Shown piece by piece: positions 33,301 to 43,100 of a stretch of 64,000 bases of DNA. The notes beneath the pieces were generated by a model. That model saw only the letters and a list, made by a program, of their open reading frames with translations, was not told the origin of the DNA and did no database searches. This stretch comes from an uncultured Oscillospiraceae bacterium (GTDB lineage: Bacteria > Bacillota > Clostridia > Oscillospirales > Acutalibacteraceae): contig UQFL01000003.1 of NCBI GenBank assembly GCA_900540305.1, forward strand, positions 1-64,000, written 5' to 3'. Each line of letters starts with the position of its first letter. Within the stretch, counting starts at the first letter, position 1. A program made the position numbers and the translations under genes.

Positions 33301-36300
33301 GGAGTAAGTGAGAGCTCTCCAGTCTGCCTGTGCAGATACATACTGGTAAACATCTGTTGAGATATCTTCGTAAAGAACTTCACCGTCCTTGTCAACGATA
33401 TCATATACTACTGTATAAGTAACAAGTTTTTCCATCTCAGAGCCAAGATCGCCTTCGCTCAAAGAACCGCTGATTTCGAATTCAGCTTTCTGCTCAGGAG
33501 CAATAAGATCCTGTCTAACAGCAACTGTTACACCGGAAACATCAGGTGTAATGCTTTCAACTTTAAGATATGTACGGCTAAGCTGAGTAGATGTCTTATC
33601 AGCGTTTGCAACATATCTGTTGACACCGATACTTGTATTGTCAACAATTACATTACCTGAAATCGGCTGACCTGCTGTATAGCTTGTAATTGAATCCTGT
33701 GAAAGTGAAACACCAGCTCTGCCTGCCTGATAGTTGCCTATCTGAGGAAGGAAGTTGATGAATGAGTTAACGCCCTGAACGATATACATTGCGCCATCCC
33801 AGAATGTATCCGGCTGACCTGTAGTACCTGTGAACTCAATAAGATTTGAAAGTGCACGAAGAAGACCAAGGTCTGAAGCATTTCCGGGAACACCAGCAAT
33901 AATATCTCTGCGGATTACGCTGTCAAACGGATTTGCAGGATCTGGAAGAGCTGAGATTTCAGGAACGATTGTTTCAACCTGACCTGAATATCTGCCGCCA
34001 AGGAGACCGTTAAGTAAGTCTCTTACAAAACCGTAAGCAGTTGCGTCTACGCCTGTCTCGCTGATAGCGGGAGCGTTGATGATTGTTGCAAATCTGTAAA
34101 TGAAGTTTGTAATGCCACCTGCATTTGTTTCAGTGTGGTTTGAAGAATCTCCGATATTGAGAACTCCGCTTACGATATCGTTCCAGATAAGATCGTAAGA
34201 ATCAAAATGACCGCGTTTACCGGCATCACCATACTGAAGTTCGCCGAGAACGGGGAGAAGAGCGTTTGCAACAAGGTCAATGTTCTGCCAAATAGTATTG
34301 CTGTGAGTGATTGTGCAAGTACCATTCTGGTCAGTTAAGCCGAGAAGGTTACCGATACCTGTGTCATTAGCATAGTAAACAACAACTGAATTGAGGAGAG
34401 TGAATATATCAGTTCCGTTTTCAATCTGCTGCTCATATGTTGTAACTGTATCGCCTTCGTCATAGATTACCCAAGGATCGCCGTTTCCGTCTTCAACGGG
34501 AACAAACTGCATCATAACATAGCCGACAGCATCACGAGCCATAGGAATGATTGCGCCCTCAAGTGTTACATTATAATATCCTTCTTCATCCTTAGTAATA
34601 AGAGATGAGTAATCTCTGTTAGGAAGAATGAATGAAAGATACTCTTCAAGAACTACAACAGCAACGCCTTCTGCATCTTTACAAGCGTCCCACTTATCTT
34701 TGTGAATTCTGCTGATGATACCGCCGATATTGTTTTCAAGACAAGCAATAAGGAACGGAACCATAGCTTCTTCAAAGTTAGTCTCTGTAAGGAATGCGCC
34801 GTCACCATATGTATGATAGAAAGATGAAAGGATGTTTTCATCTGTCTCGTCCATTACATACTGAACTACTTTAAGAGCGTTTGCAACAAGTGTTGAAGCA
34901 ACAGTTGCTTCGTCTGTTGTGTTGATAGTTGTCAACTGAGAAGCATCATACTCAGGAAGGAAGTCCTTAACAGCTGCAATAAGGAAATCGTTCAAACCAG
35001 CAAGCATTGAGCCATACTGATTATAATTATTTTCCATAAATGCAGAAATGTTAGGAGTGCCGGTGCACTGAAGGTTTGTATTCAAAGGACCTGTTTCAGC
35101 CTTGAAATAGTAAACCATCAAAGGACTTCTGCGAAGCTCATTGAAGAGCTTTGTTGTATCAAGATCGCTCCAGTTGTATTTAGCGTTTTCAACTACTGAT
35201 CTGTCATAAGTGAGATCAGCTTTAACAGTCTCAAGGTCAACGCCCTCTTCTGATGCCCATGCCTGTACATGTGAAGAATTATAGTTGCTTGCAACATCAT
35301 CGTAGTTCCATGTATAACCCTTGCCAAGATACCACTGAGTATAATTCCAGTCGTAATCCTTAACAGCAGAGTTTACAAGTCCGAGTGTAGGAGCAAGAAC
35401 TGTCTTCCAAGCAAGGCTGAATGCATCATAAGCAAATGAAGAAAGTGTTGTATCCTTAGTAAGTGAAAGCTTAGCGTCATCAACGCCGTTGCCGTCTGCG
35501 TCATACTGGAAAAGATAAACATTTCCATCAGGAGTATACATAAGGTTAGGATCTTTCTGACCCTTCTTATATCTCTCAACTGAATTTGTGCCGTCCGGAT
35601 ATGTAACTGTTACATTGATCTGCTTAAGAAGGTTATCCTGAAGAGCCTTGAAAAGCATTGTATCGAGTTCATAACCGTCAACACCGTTTATCATATTGGT
35701 TTTTTCATCTTCAGTATACCAATCGGTAAGATCAGTAATAAGTCTTACAACGATGTTATATACTAAATCATTCTGGTAACCATCCTTAAGAGGACCGTTA
35801 AGCATACCAGCGAATAATTCATTATTGAGTGTTGAGTATACATCAAGGAAACTACCTACGATTCCAAGATCAAGTGTACCTGCAACAAACTTCTTTAGAA
35901 TCGGATCGCTTGAACCGGGGCCTGCAAGTCCGTAAAGAGTTTTGAACAATGCAGTAAGAATTTCTTTTGCGCTGTTTCTTTCTCTGTAAGCCTTACCGCA
36001 CTGAGACTCGTTGTAGTTTGAGTTGTAAGGAAGATCACCCAAAGCACTGAGATCTACACTGCCGAGGTCGCCAGCCATACCGAGAACTGAGCCGTTGTCA
36101 TCTATAAGCTGATCAAACTGATCTACGATGTCAAGGAGACCGCTGACGCTGTCAAGTCTACCCTGAATATTGATTACAAGAACAGTAGCGTTGAAATAGA
36201 TAACTATTTCCTGGTCCATACCAGCAAGCATTTGATCTATGTAATCAAGAACAGCTGCGCAAGTCTGTTCGTCCTGAAGCTCAATCCAGCCGAGCGGGTT

Positions 36301-36435
36301 AGCAGTGATATTATCATCGTGATAATCAGGATCTGCCGTTGCAGCAAATGCTGAAAGCGTGCCCGAAAAAGCTGTGAGCGCCATTACGACCGCGAGAAAC
36401 AAAGCAAGTAATTTTTTACTAAATTTTGTTTTCAC
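30310..36435 (-). CDS. Giant secreted protein with C-terminal dockerin (2041 aa)
   Basis: GTG start at 36435, 8 nt after GGAGG. Signal peptide 1-32 (KLLALFLAVVMALTAFSG). Residues about 35-960 are alpha-helical and lack a recognised enzyme domain; they contain segments like ANALLPVLGELQYG and ANDTGIGNLLGL that recall the repeats of the divergent giant protein. A beta-rich centre (about 960-1140, SYTAGQPISGNVIVDNTS) and a long mixed region follow. Residues about 1882-1965 are a carboxypeptidase-regulatory-like domain and about 1972-2035 a dockerin (NWNSDGAVNSND and DINRDNAINSND). These last 150 residues are nearly the same as in the 371-residue neighbour. The dockerin implies attachment to a cohesin on a scaffold or cell surface. 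No catalytic motif was seen. Confidence 0.85.
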   Translation of the reverse strand: MKTKFSKKLLALFLAVVMALTAFSGTLSAFAATADPDYHDDNITANPLGWIELQDEQTCAAVLDYIDQMLAGMDQEIVIYFNATVLVINIQGRLDSVSGLLDIVDQFDQLIDDNGSVLGMAGDLGSVDLSALGDLPYNSNYNESQCGKAYRERNSAKEILTALFKTLYGLAGPGSSDPILKKFVAGTLDLGIVGSFLDVYSTLNNELFAGMLNGPLKDGYQNDLVYNIVVRLITDLTDWYTEDEKTNMINGVDGYELDTMLFKALQDNLLKQINVTVTYPDGTNSVERYKKGQKDPNLMYTPDGNVYLFQYDADGNGVDDAKLSLTKDTTLSSFAYDAFSLAWKTVLAPTLGLVNSAVKDYDWNYTQWYLGKGYTWNYDDVASNYNSSHVQAWASEEGVDLETVKADLTYDRSVVENAKYNWSDLDTTKLFNELRRSPLMVYYFKAETGPLNTNLQCTGTPNISAFMENNYNQYGSMLAGLNDFLIAAVKDFLPEYDASQLTTINTTDEATVASTLVANALKVVQYVMDETDENILSSFYHTYGDGAFLTETNFEEAMVPFLIACLENNIGGIISRIHKDKWDACKDAEGVAVVVLEEYLSFILPNRDYSSLITKDEEGYYNVTLEGAIIPMARDAVGYVMMQFVPVEDGNGDPWVIYDEGDTVTTYEQQIENGTDIFTLLNSVVVYYANDTGIGNLLGLTDQNGTCTITHSNTIWQNIDLVANALLPVLGELQYGDAGKRGHFDSYDLIWNDIVSGVLNIGDSSNHTETNAGGITNFIYRFATIINAPAISETGVDATAYGFVRDLLNGLLGGRYSGQVETIVPEISALPDPANPFDSVIRRDIIAGVPGNASDLGLLRALSNLIEFTGTTGQPDTFWDGAMYIVQGVNSFINFLPQIGNYQAGRAGVSLSQDSITSYTAGQPISGNVIVDNTSIGVNRYVANADKTSTQLSRTYLKVESITPDVSGVTVAVRQDLIAPEQKAEFEISGSLSEGDLGSEMEKLVTYTVVYDIVDKDGEVLYEDISTDVYQYVSAQADWRALTYSSATESGFTESFVPASGMQQGKYSSMSGELWNSWWMFKYNYCGIQFPNTTIIKTSELDQLDKTTLYFYNDSSTSASVDGIVAYDDEYGGANYFAVTCDPVTGAITNTNFYDYYQYDYTTKMVEGPDGEMVEVREFVYDEHGNKTGKWITDDPKTRTDVLTLVEQDEFVADYRFHQVATLDDLRNGTKFTSDFQVKTGEDGNYEAIYLRRTGDDSTGYKTWFDYSKTDANDVSLSTGIPGITLSFEKLSNVAANYKSKYPFLTWDQETDVKADDVTINFTIVCGNSKDFSMRLMVCDDSEAAEITETFDNGMYIIDNYEPSHFTDYEGGSSKIYDYFKQTLKDALEAKSIPVDTGNATTLGSDKAYFAVEQTTTSQVGDIAYKPATQELINSEAFASLKAEVYLNEGVYYQTFYTDTDGVMHYENPVYGNVELTDDDVTNKSTIMIGEESYECGEDALGNKVVKIRLNGVDTEEHWRLINDTQYVQEWVDLGVSDGNLYSEPFLQTTEVQDTDAEGNKLYKATSFVYRDAYGIKCTSKDQWVVKIAETEYTIVPNDPDARGYFAVANDKLQYAYELAFDSINVTDGEQIYDNVLTLRSGLNNVNFNVITYEAMADYGREAESLISVDYYNDYFLSADDEAPLFSCYASEAEEKLEAYNSSNHTAYALSSLVVVTDEETRPQISSTATPFQIAEAQRLFNIYLANVIERGYIGDKLEEEISCAVNGKTCEGKDDKTTPYTSVTVNVAEASYSVDGQTYTADNNKDGVTYTAESWATFINALDAAVKAANASETYLHAQEGPYVATDKDNYTLQVSNVDSLRGDLMHAENGLTEAGEVAPEGYTVTAYVGALADPSDEYGTYATTGATVTITTDAGEISAVTDETGKFVLENVPNGEYTATITYKYGFDRTFKIIVNGADVTSETKVGIVGCNWNSDGAVNSNDYMTYVGFIGAESGSDSYDVGIDINRDNAINSNDYMVYQKFIGSESASFVCFDTTIQ

Positions 36436-36614
36436 AAATTTTACCTCCGTTTAAATTTTTTGCCAATGAAGTTTAAATTCATATAACCGTTTGCTACCCT
36501 CTCTGACCACCGGGCAATCCGAATTAGAGTGATTCGACACACTCAGTTTTGTCTAAAATGTGTCTCGCACGCGGCCTTTATATAGAATATTTTATACTAC
36601 TCCATTTGGTTTCC

Positions 36615-36643
36615 ATTGTCGCACATTAGTAATAAAATGTCAA
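36615..36643 (-). promoter_or_regulatory. Promoter of the dockerin-protein cluster
   Basis: On the minus strand consensus TTGACA (36638-36643), 17-bp spacer, GACAAT (36615-36620). The only strong promoter seen upstream of the genes down to 26.2 kb. Confidence 0.7.
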
Positions 36644-36966
36644 TAATGCCGAAACAGAAATGTAATTTTTGTGGCAAGTGCCGAATTTGACGAGCTCAGT
36701 TTGTTCATTTTTTACAGTGATTTTTAGAAATACATTTCAAAAAATGTTTACAAAAAATTTACAATTTTATCCGTGTTTAGATTCATTTTCAATCCGATTT
36801 TGTAAAGCTTTTGAGCATTACACAACAATATATCGACATATTTTTGACCGTTTTCTACATTTTATAGCGTTTAATGTAAAGTGCTATGCCATTACACCAA
36901 TTTTGCATTCTTCGTCATCATTGTGAATCAAACTTAACGATAATGTTATGAAAAATTAAAGATAAA

Positions 36967-36995
36967 ATGTGAACAATTATTATCGATGTTCACAT
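36967..36995. promoter_or_regulatory. Perfect 9-bp inverted repeat upstream of giant-protein promoter
   Basis: ATGTGAACA, 11 nt, TGTTCACAT. It ends 16 bp before the -35 at 37012, where an activator or a repressor dimer could bind. The half-sites are too perfect for chance in this AT-rich stretch. Confidence 0.6.
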
Positions 36996-37011
36996 ATAAG
37001 TCAAAAAACTG

Positions 37012-37040
37012 TTGACTTATTTTTGTATATTTGGTATAAA
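37012..37040 (+). promoter_or_regulatory. Promoter of the 2499-residue protein gene
   Basis: TTGACT (37012-37017), 17-bp spacer, TATAAA (37035-37040). Start near 37047, leader about 130 nt. Confidence 0.75.
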
Positions 37041-37175
37041 TATATTGTATTGTTCGTACGCGTGGATATTTTGCGCCCAAAATTAGTAAAACTTATTTAA
37101 TAATTTACTAATTACGGACACATATTATCAGCGTAAAAAGGCTATGCCAAATCATAAGAAGAAGGAGAGATGATT

Positions 37176-40100
37176 ATGAAAACGAGCAAACGATTACTCA
37201 GCTTTTTCTTAGCTGTAGTAATGGTGATTACGACTTGCTCTGTCGGATTGACAGCTTTCGCCGCTGATCCGCCTGAAGACAGCGTATTCACCTATATCAA
37301 TGACGAGGGCGAGGCAGTCGAAATCACATACGAAAGCCTTGAAGATCTCGTTAACACATATGCTCCGACAATCATTGAGGCTCTGAGAAGTACCCTCGAG
37401 GGTATAGGCGTTGATGTTGACGCTGTAATTGCAAACGAAGAGCCTATCCATGAACTTGTCGGACAGGTATCGCCGGTTCTTTTGAAGCTAATTGGCGGTT
37501 CGGGAGATCCCGAAGCGATTATCGGCTCATACACGGCGATGGACAGACTTCACTATTCATATTTGGATGATGACGGTGCAGTCATGGACTTCTGGTCCCT
37601 TTATCAGTTCTGTAAAGACAATTTAAAGAACTCAAACGCTACGGTTAAAGAGTTCGCAAATACAATTTACGAAACTCTTACTCCTATGTTTGAACTTTAT
37701 GAAAACACTCGTAGTGCTAACCAAGCAGCGATCAACGAGTCTATAACAGTTATTCAGAATATCATAGGTTCTGCTTACACAGCAAGTATGACAGCCGGCG
37801 GTAAAGAACGCATTATTTATAACGATTATTCAAGCGAAGCGTATAAAAATGCCATTGAGCAGTTCAAAACTGCAGGTATGAATGAAACCGCTTTCGTTGC
37901 CAGCCGTAACTTTATTGATAAGGTAATCTGTGACGGTGACATTACCCTTGTTACTCAAGACGGAAATGTTAACCCCAGTGAAACCAATATCAGAATCGGT
38001 GACATTCCCAATGTTATCGTATACAAAGACGGTCTTAGTGAGAAAACAGTTGATTTCACTCCATTTATCGAATATGTAAGTTCTTATGCTCGTTTCGGTA
38101 ATTTCATCGGTGATGACGAGACCCTTACACTTGCACAAGCTATTTACTACTATTTTAACTTCACTATCACCATGCTTGGTAGTTCAAGCTATGCAAATAT
38201 GTATGCTCTTTTTGTATCAAGAGGAAATCCATACACATTTAAAACCTCAATGAATGGTGTTGAACTCACAATTCAGCCGAATCAATCAATTCTTGATGTT
38301 TGTGAAGGATATTATACTGTAGACTACATAATGGATTCATTTGCATCAATGTTCCCCAATCTTGAAAAATGCGATGAATTGGAATGCTTGATTTGGCCAA
38401 TGTTCGGTGCTGATTTCTCAAATGTTACTTCTGTTTCAGGTAAAAATGTAACAGAGCAGTATTATAAAGACGCTGTATCTACAATTCTTGTAAATACAAA
38501 GTATTATGACAGCTATGAAGCTGTTGATCAGGCTGCTAATGAATTTTCTGTTACATCTGAAGATCTTCTTGCTATAAGAAACAGAATGAACCAGATCACC
38601 AAGAGTAAAGAGGCAAACAAGGAAAGAGATACAAAACCCACTTTGGCTGAATTCCAAAACGGTGTTGACTACAGTGGTACCACACTTGATGTAGGCACAA
38701 TCTTAACAGACACTGTAATCGATCCTATAATTTCTTTCTATGTTTATTTCTCAAAGAACAACGCTTCTTGGCTTAATAACTCTTACATCAATAAAAACTA
38801 CACCACTTTCCGCGATGAGCTCCTTGCTTGGGACGGCGGCGAATTAACTCCCGCACTTCAGGCTTTTGTTGACGATGTAAAACCCTATTTCTACTCATAT
38901 CAGATTTGGGTTAACTTCTACAACAGCTCAACTACTGACAGTGGTTCAGGCAGTTCAAAGTGGACCTTTAATCTGATTTATGGTGAAGGCGACGAATACA
39001 TAGATGATTTCATCTATTATAATGGAGCTTTGAGCAAACAGCTCGGCAATCCGTATAGTTGGGATCAGCTTGCTGAAACAAACGCTGATATCTTCAACTC
39101 AGACAGCTTCATCGAAATCGTAAACCAGCTTATTAATGGTTATATAAACGACTTCCTTGATCCCGACACTCAAATAGGCGAGGCTGTTTCAGGTATACTT
39201 GATACACTTCTTGAAACAAAGATCGACTTGTACAGCGCTCTTAAAGATATTTATAAGAGAATAGCTGAAGCCCCTGTTGAAACAATCTTTGAATTAATGC
39301 CGATTCTTATTGTTGCAGTTGACGAACTTCTCATTCCTCTTCTCTTCAACGGTGAAGGCGATGCTTATTATAACGATACACAGACTATCATTGACTGGGC
39401 ACTCAATCTTATCCCCGGATTCAGTGATAACTTACAGTCAGCAGGAAGCCCTGTAGGTATCAAGTCACTTCGTTGGGATCTTAACAAAGTTCTTCCCACA
39501 CTTCTTCACTGGCTCAACGGCGATAACGATTATACATATACCTATTATAATGTTAAAGAAACCGTTGACGAAGAAACAGGTGAAGTTGTATTCGTTGAAT
39601 ACGGCGAAACAACAACTGGCGCAAACGGAACAAAATATGATAACGACGGTAAAGCAACAGGCAACATCCCCGTTATTCTTAATATTTACCTTGTTGATAA
39701 GGCACTTGCCGGAGCTTCAATCGCTGACCTTGAAGGCGCTGAAGTAAAAGAACTTGTTTCAAACCTTGCTCTTATCGCACAGGATGTTATTGACACCTAT
39801 GTTGCAGAACACGGCAATGACATTAAGGGTGAAACAATGTACGGTGGTAAACTTTGCACCATTAATAAAGGTATAAATAACATATTTGTTTCACTTCCTT
39901 CTCTTATCAATGACATCGGTCAGAAGTTCCTTGATCTCTACAATGTAGATTCAGACTGGTATTTCGGCACATTCGATGTTGACGATGCAGGCATTAGATA
40001 TAATGTAGCTCTTCAGAACTTCAAGCAGCTTGCAGCTGACAGCGCTTCTGCTGAAGATATTATGGGAACATTTGTTGACATATTCATCAACAACTGGTTC

Positions 40101-43100
40101 AACTCAATCACTGATTTGCTCAACAGTGTTGTTGCAGATCCTGACAATGATATTACAGGCAATCTTCCGATTGTTGCATCACTTCTCAATTCTGTTGATA
40201 TATTCGGCGAAAACAGTGTATTAACAGATATATTCAACGGATTCTTCCTTGTTACAAGAGATCATCCGAACTCATTCACATTTGAAGAACAGGAAAACGG
40301 CTATGTAGGTCTCAGCACTCTCAATGCATACTTCCTTCTTTCAAATATCAAACCTATTATCGAATTTGTTACAAATATTATTGAAGCTAACAAATCTGCT
40401 GACGGAGACGCAGGAGTTGACACTACTTCAGGCAATTCTCCCGTTGTAACTGATGACAGCCAGAGCGGATCTTCAATCCAAATTGGTTACGATATTAATC
40501 AAATCATCACAGACCTTGGAGAACTTGCTAAAACAGAAAACATTAAAGTAGCACAGGAACTTATAGATTCAGTTGACTCGCTTCTTTCAACTCTCCTTTC
40601 AAATATTCTTGTTGACGGATATTCCGTTGATGAAGTTGACGGTATTCTTTCAGCTGTAGTTACATTCCTTACAAACTATTTCGGAACTGAAACTGCAAAT
40701 GAAATTTTGGATCTCGTTATTGAGTATCTCAGAGTAATCAACGCAGCAAGCACAACAGAGGACGGCCAAAACGCTAACTCCGACGGCAGCGTTGACGCAG
40801 ACAAGGTTTATTCAAAAGAAAACCTTTCAACACTTGTTACACAGACATACGCACTTCTTGAAAAGATTGTTGATACTGCTCTTACTGATGTAATCAAGGG
40901 CGATGATAATAAACTTATCAACAGCGCAATCAAGGGCGTAATTTCACCCGGTGCAATCGCAATCCGTTCAAAGAACGCTGACGGCGATTTGGTTATTGAC
41001 CAGGATATCGTTTCTGAGTTGACATGGGCTGATGTTGCAGGTACAAAGTACGCAACAGACCTCGGCTATGACAATCTCAAGAACGGCGATAAGGAAGTAT
41101 TCTATGAAGACCTTATTGCTTCACTCGGTATCATTCCGGCAATCGCAGGCACACTTCTTTCATCAACAGGTTATTACAACAATGTATTAATGGAAGTTCT
41201 TTCTCCTCTTTGCGATAAGATGGGTGTAAAGGATTACATTGATTCAATCCCCGCAGACGCAACAGGAAATGAAGCTGTATTTGCAGTTATCGACACAGTT
41301 TCAAAGCTTCTCAACAGATTCCTTGACGCTCCTCTTTCTTCAATCCTCGGTATCGTTAAGGGCTTAGCAATAGTTGTTTCTGATAGTTCAATTAAAACTA
41401 TCCTTGATAACGCTCTTGAGCCGCTTTACAACGAAATTGAAGGACTCAGCATAGTAGTTGGTAAACTTTCACCTTCACTTGCTGATACTGTTCTCGGATT
41501 TGTTGATACAATTGATACTTCAATATCTGCAGTAATTCCTGAAAAAGACATTATCATCGGCATCATCAACATGATAGCAGGCACAGATCTTGAAATTTCA
41601 GGAATCGGAAGTCTTCTTCCCACATTAGCATCATTTGACAACGGAACATTACTTATTGCTCTTTACACAGTAGCACTTGATGTTCTTACAAACAATACAA
41701 CACTTCAGTCCATCCTTTCTCTCATCTCAGGTGTAGATGTTGGTTCTCTTGTTGAGATGCTCGGCAAGCTTGATGCTGTTAAGGTATTCTATATGCTTAA
41801 AGAGATAATCAATTCAACTCAGGATCCGACAGAGATTTACTGGACATTCTCAAAATACGCAGCAAAAGAAACAAACACATTCTCTTATCCTAAGGGAATC
41901 ACAGCTGAAGAAGCAGATGACGCTGTTGACAGCCTTGACGAGCTTGTTAAGAACCTCTTCCCGCTTCTCCAGAGCTTCGATGTAGTTGATCAGGGCAGCC
42001 TTCCCGAACTTGTTTCAGGACTTCTCTTCACCAACGAAAACATCACAAAGATTGCAACAGGCGTTTACGGTGCTATTGAAGAAAAAGCAAACGGCAACTT
42101 CTCATTCTCACCGAAACAGTTTGCAGCATATCTTACAGATTCAAGCTACGGCACAACATTCTCATCAGCAGCAAGCACACTCAGCAAGGCTTCAAGCTGG
42201 AAGAATGTTAAAAATGTAAACTGGGGCTTCACAGACGGCTCCGCAAAAGCTCAGCAGGGCTTTGTAAATGCTCTTGTAGCACTTTGCAGACCTGTAAATG
42301 ATGTTCTTGCAGGATTCCTTGCAGGCGGCGAAGTTAACTTTGCTGAACTCGTTGCAGGCGTACTTAAAGATTTGAACATCTCTGTAAACCTTGCAGACGG
42401 TGTAACTCTTGAAATCAAGAATTCTAAACTTACAGTAATAATCAACAGCACAGCTGAAGGCTCCAAGACTAACACAATCGTTGTAAATCTTGTTCCGATT
42501 ATCAATGAACTCAGCGGTCTTGCTATCACAGGCAGAAACGGCTATGAAAGCGCAATCATTCCTCTTCTTGAGGCATTTATGTGCGACGACATCAAGACTT
42601 ATGATGAGTACATTAAGGATTATCGCAACGCAAAGGATAACCTCCTTATCAACATCCTCAACCCGATTATGGGCTTTGTAAATGATGTTCTTGAGGCTCC
42701 GTTCGATACTCTTTCTGCAGTACTTCCGAATGTTGCTTACTTCATTGACAACAATGGTATTGGTCAGCTTCTCAACAACCTTCTTGCTCCGCTCACTCAG
42801 ATTATCACAGTTATGGATAAGAACGGACTTGATGTTGATCAGCTTATCAGCAGCATCGCAGGCAAGTCTCTTGCAGGTATCGTTGAAGACCTTATCAACG
42901 ATGAGCTTGGCGCAAACATCAGCGGATTAAATCTTAAACTTACAGATCTTAACAGCTGCAACATTCAGGAATTCGTAATTCCGATTGTTAATGCCCTTCT
43001 TAAGAACAATGGCATCAACATTACTCTTAAAGACATTGATTGGGGCAAACTTGCTAGTCTCGGAACACTCAATACTGTTTCAAGCGCTGCAGGCGGCACA

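Larger units (their letters stand above)
36436..37175. promoter_or_regulatory. 740-bp AT-rich regulatory region between two giant-protein genes
   Basis: No credible gene; an 85-codon frame at 36669-36926 has neither RBS nor protein-like composition. It holds a divergent promoter pair (36615-36643 minus, 37012-37040 plus) about 370 bp apart. The minus-strand gene has a leader of about 170 nt with a GAGTG/CACTC hairpin near 36525-36542. The plus-strand leader is about 130 nt with TTAGTAAA/TTTACTAA pairing near 37084-37111. A 9-bp inverted repeat lies at 36967-36995. The leaders match no riboswitch I know. Confidence 0.7.

Noticed and set aside
36669..36926. 85-codon open frame between the two giant-protein genes
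   Set aside because: No RBS, Phe/His-rich composition typical of AT-rich non-coding DNA, and it lies among promoter elements.
36436..37175. c-di-GMP or other known riboswitch in the long leaders
   Set aside because: I looked for the GEMM, cobalamin, SAM and TPP conserved blocks by eye and found none; only generic hairpins are visible.
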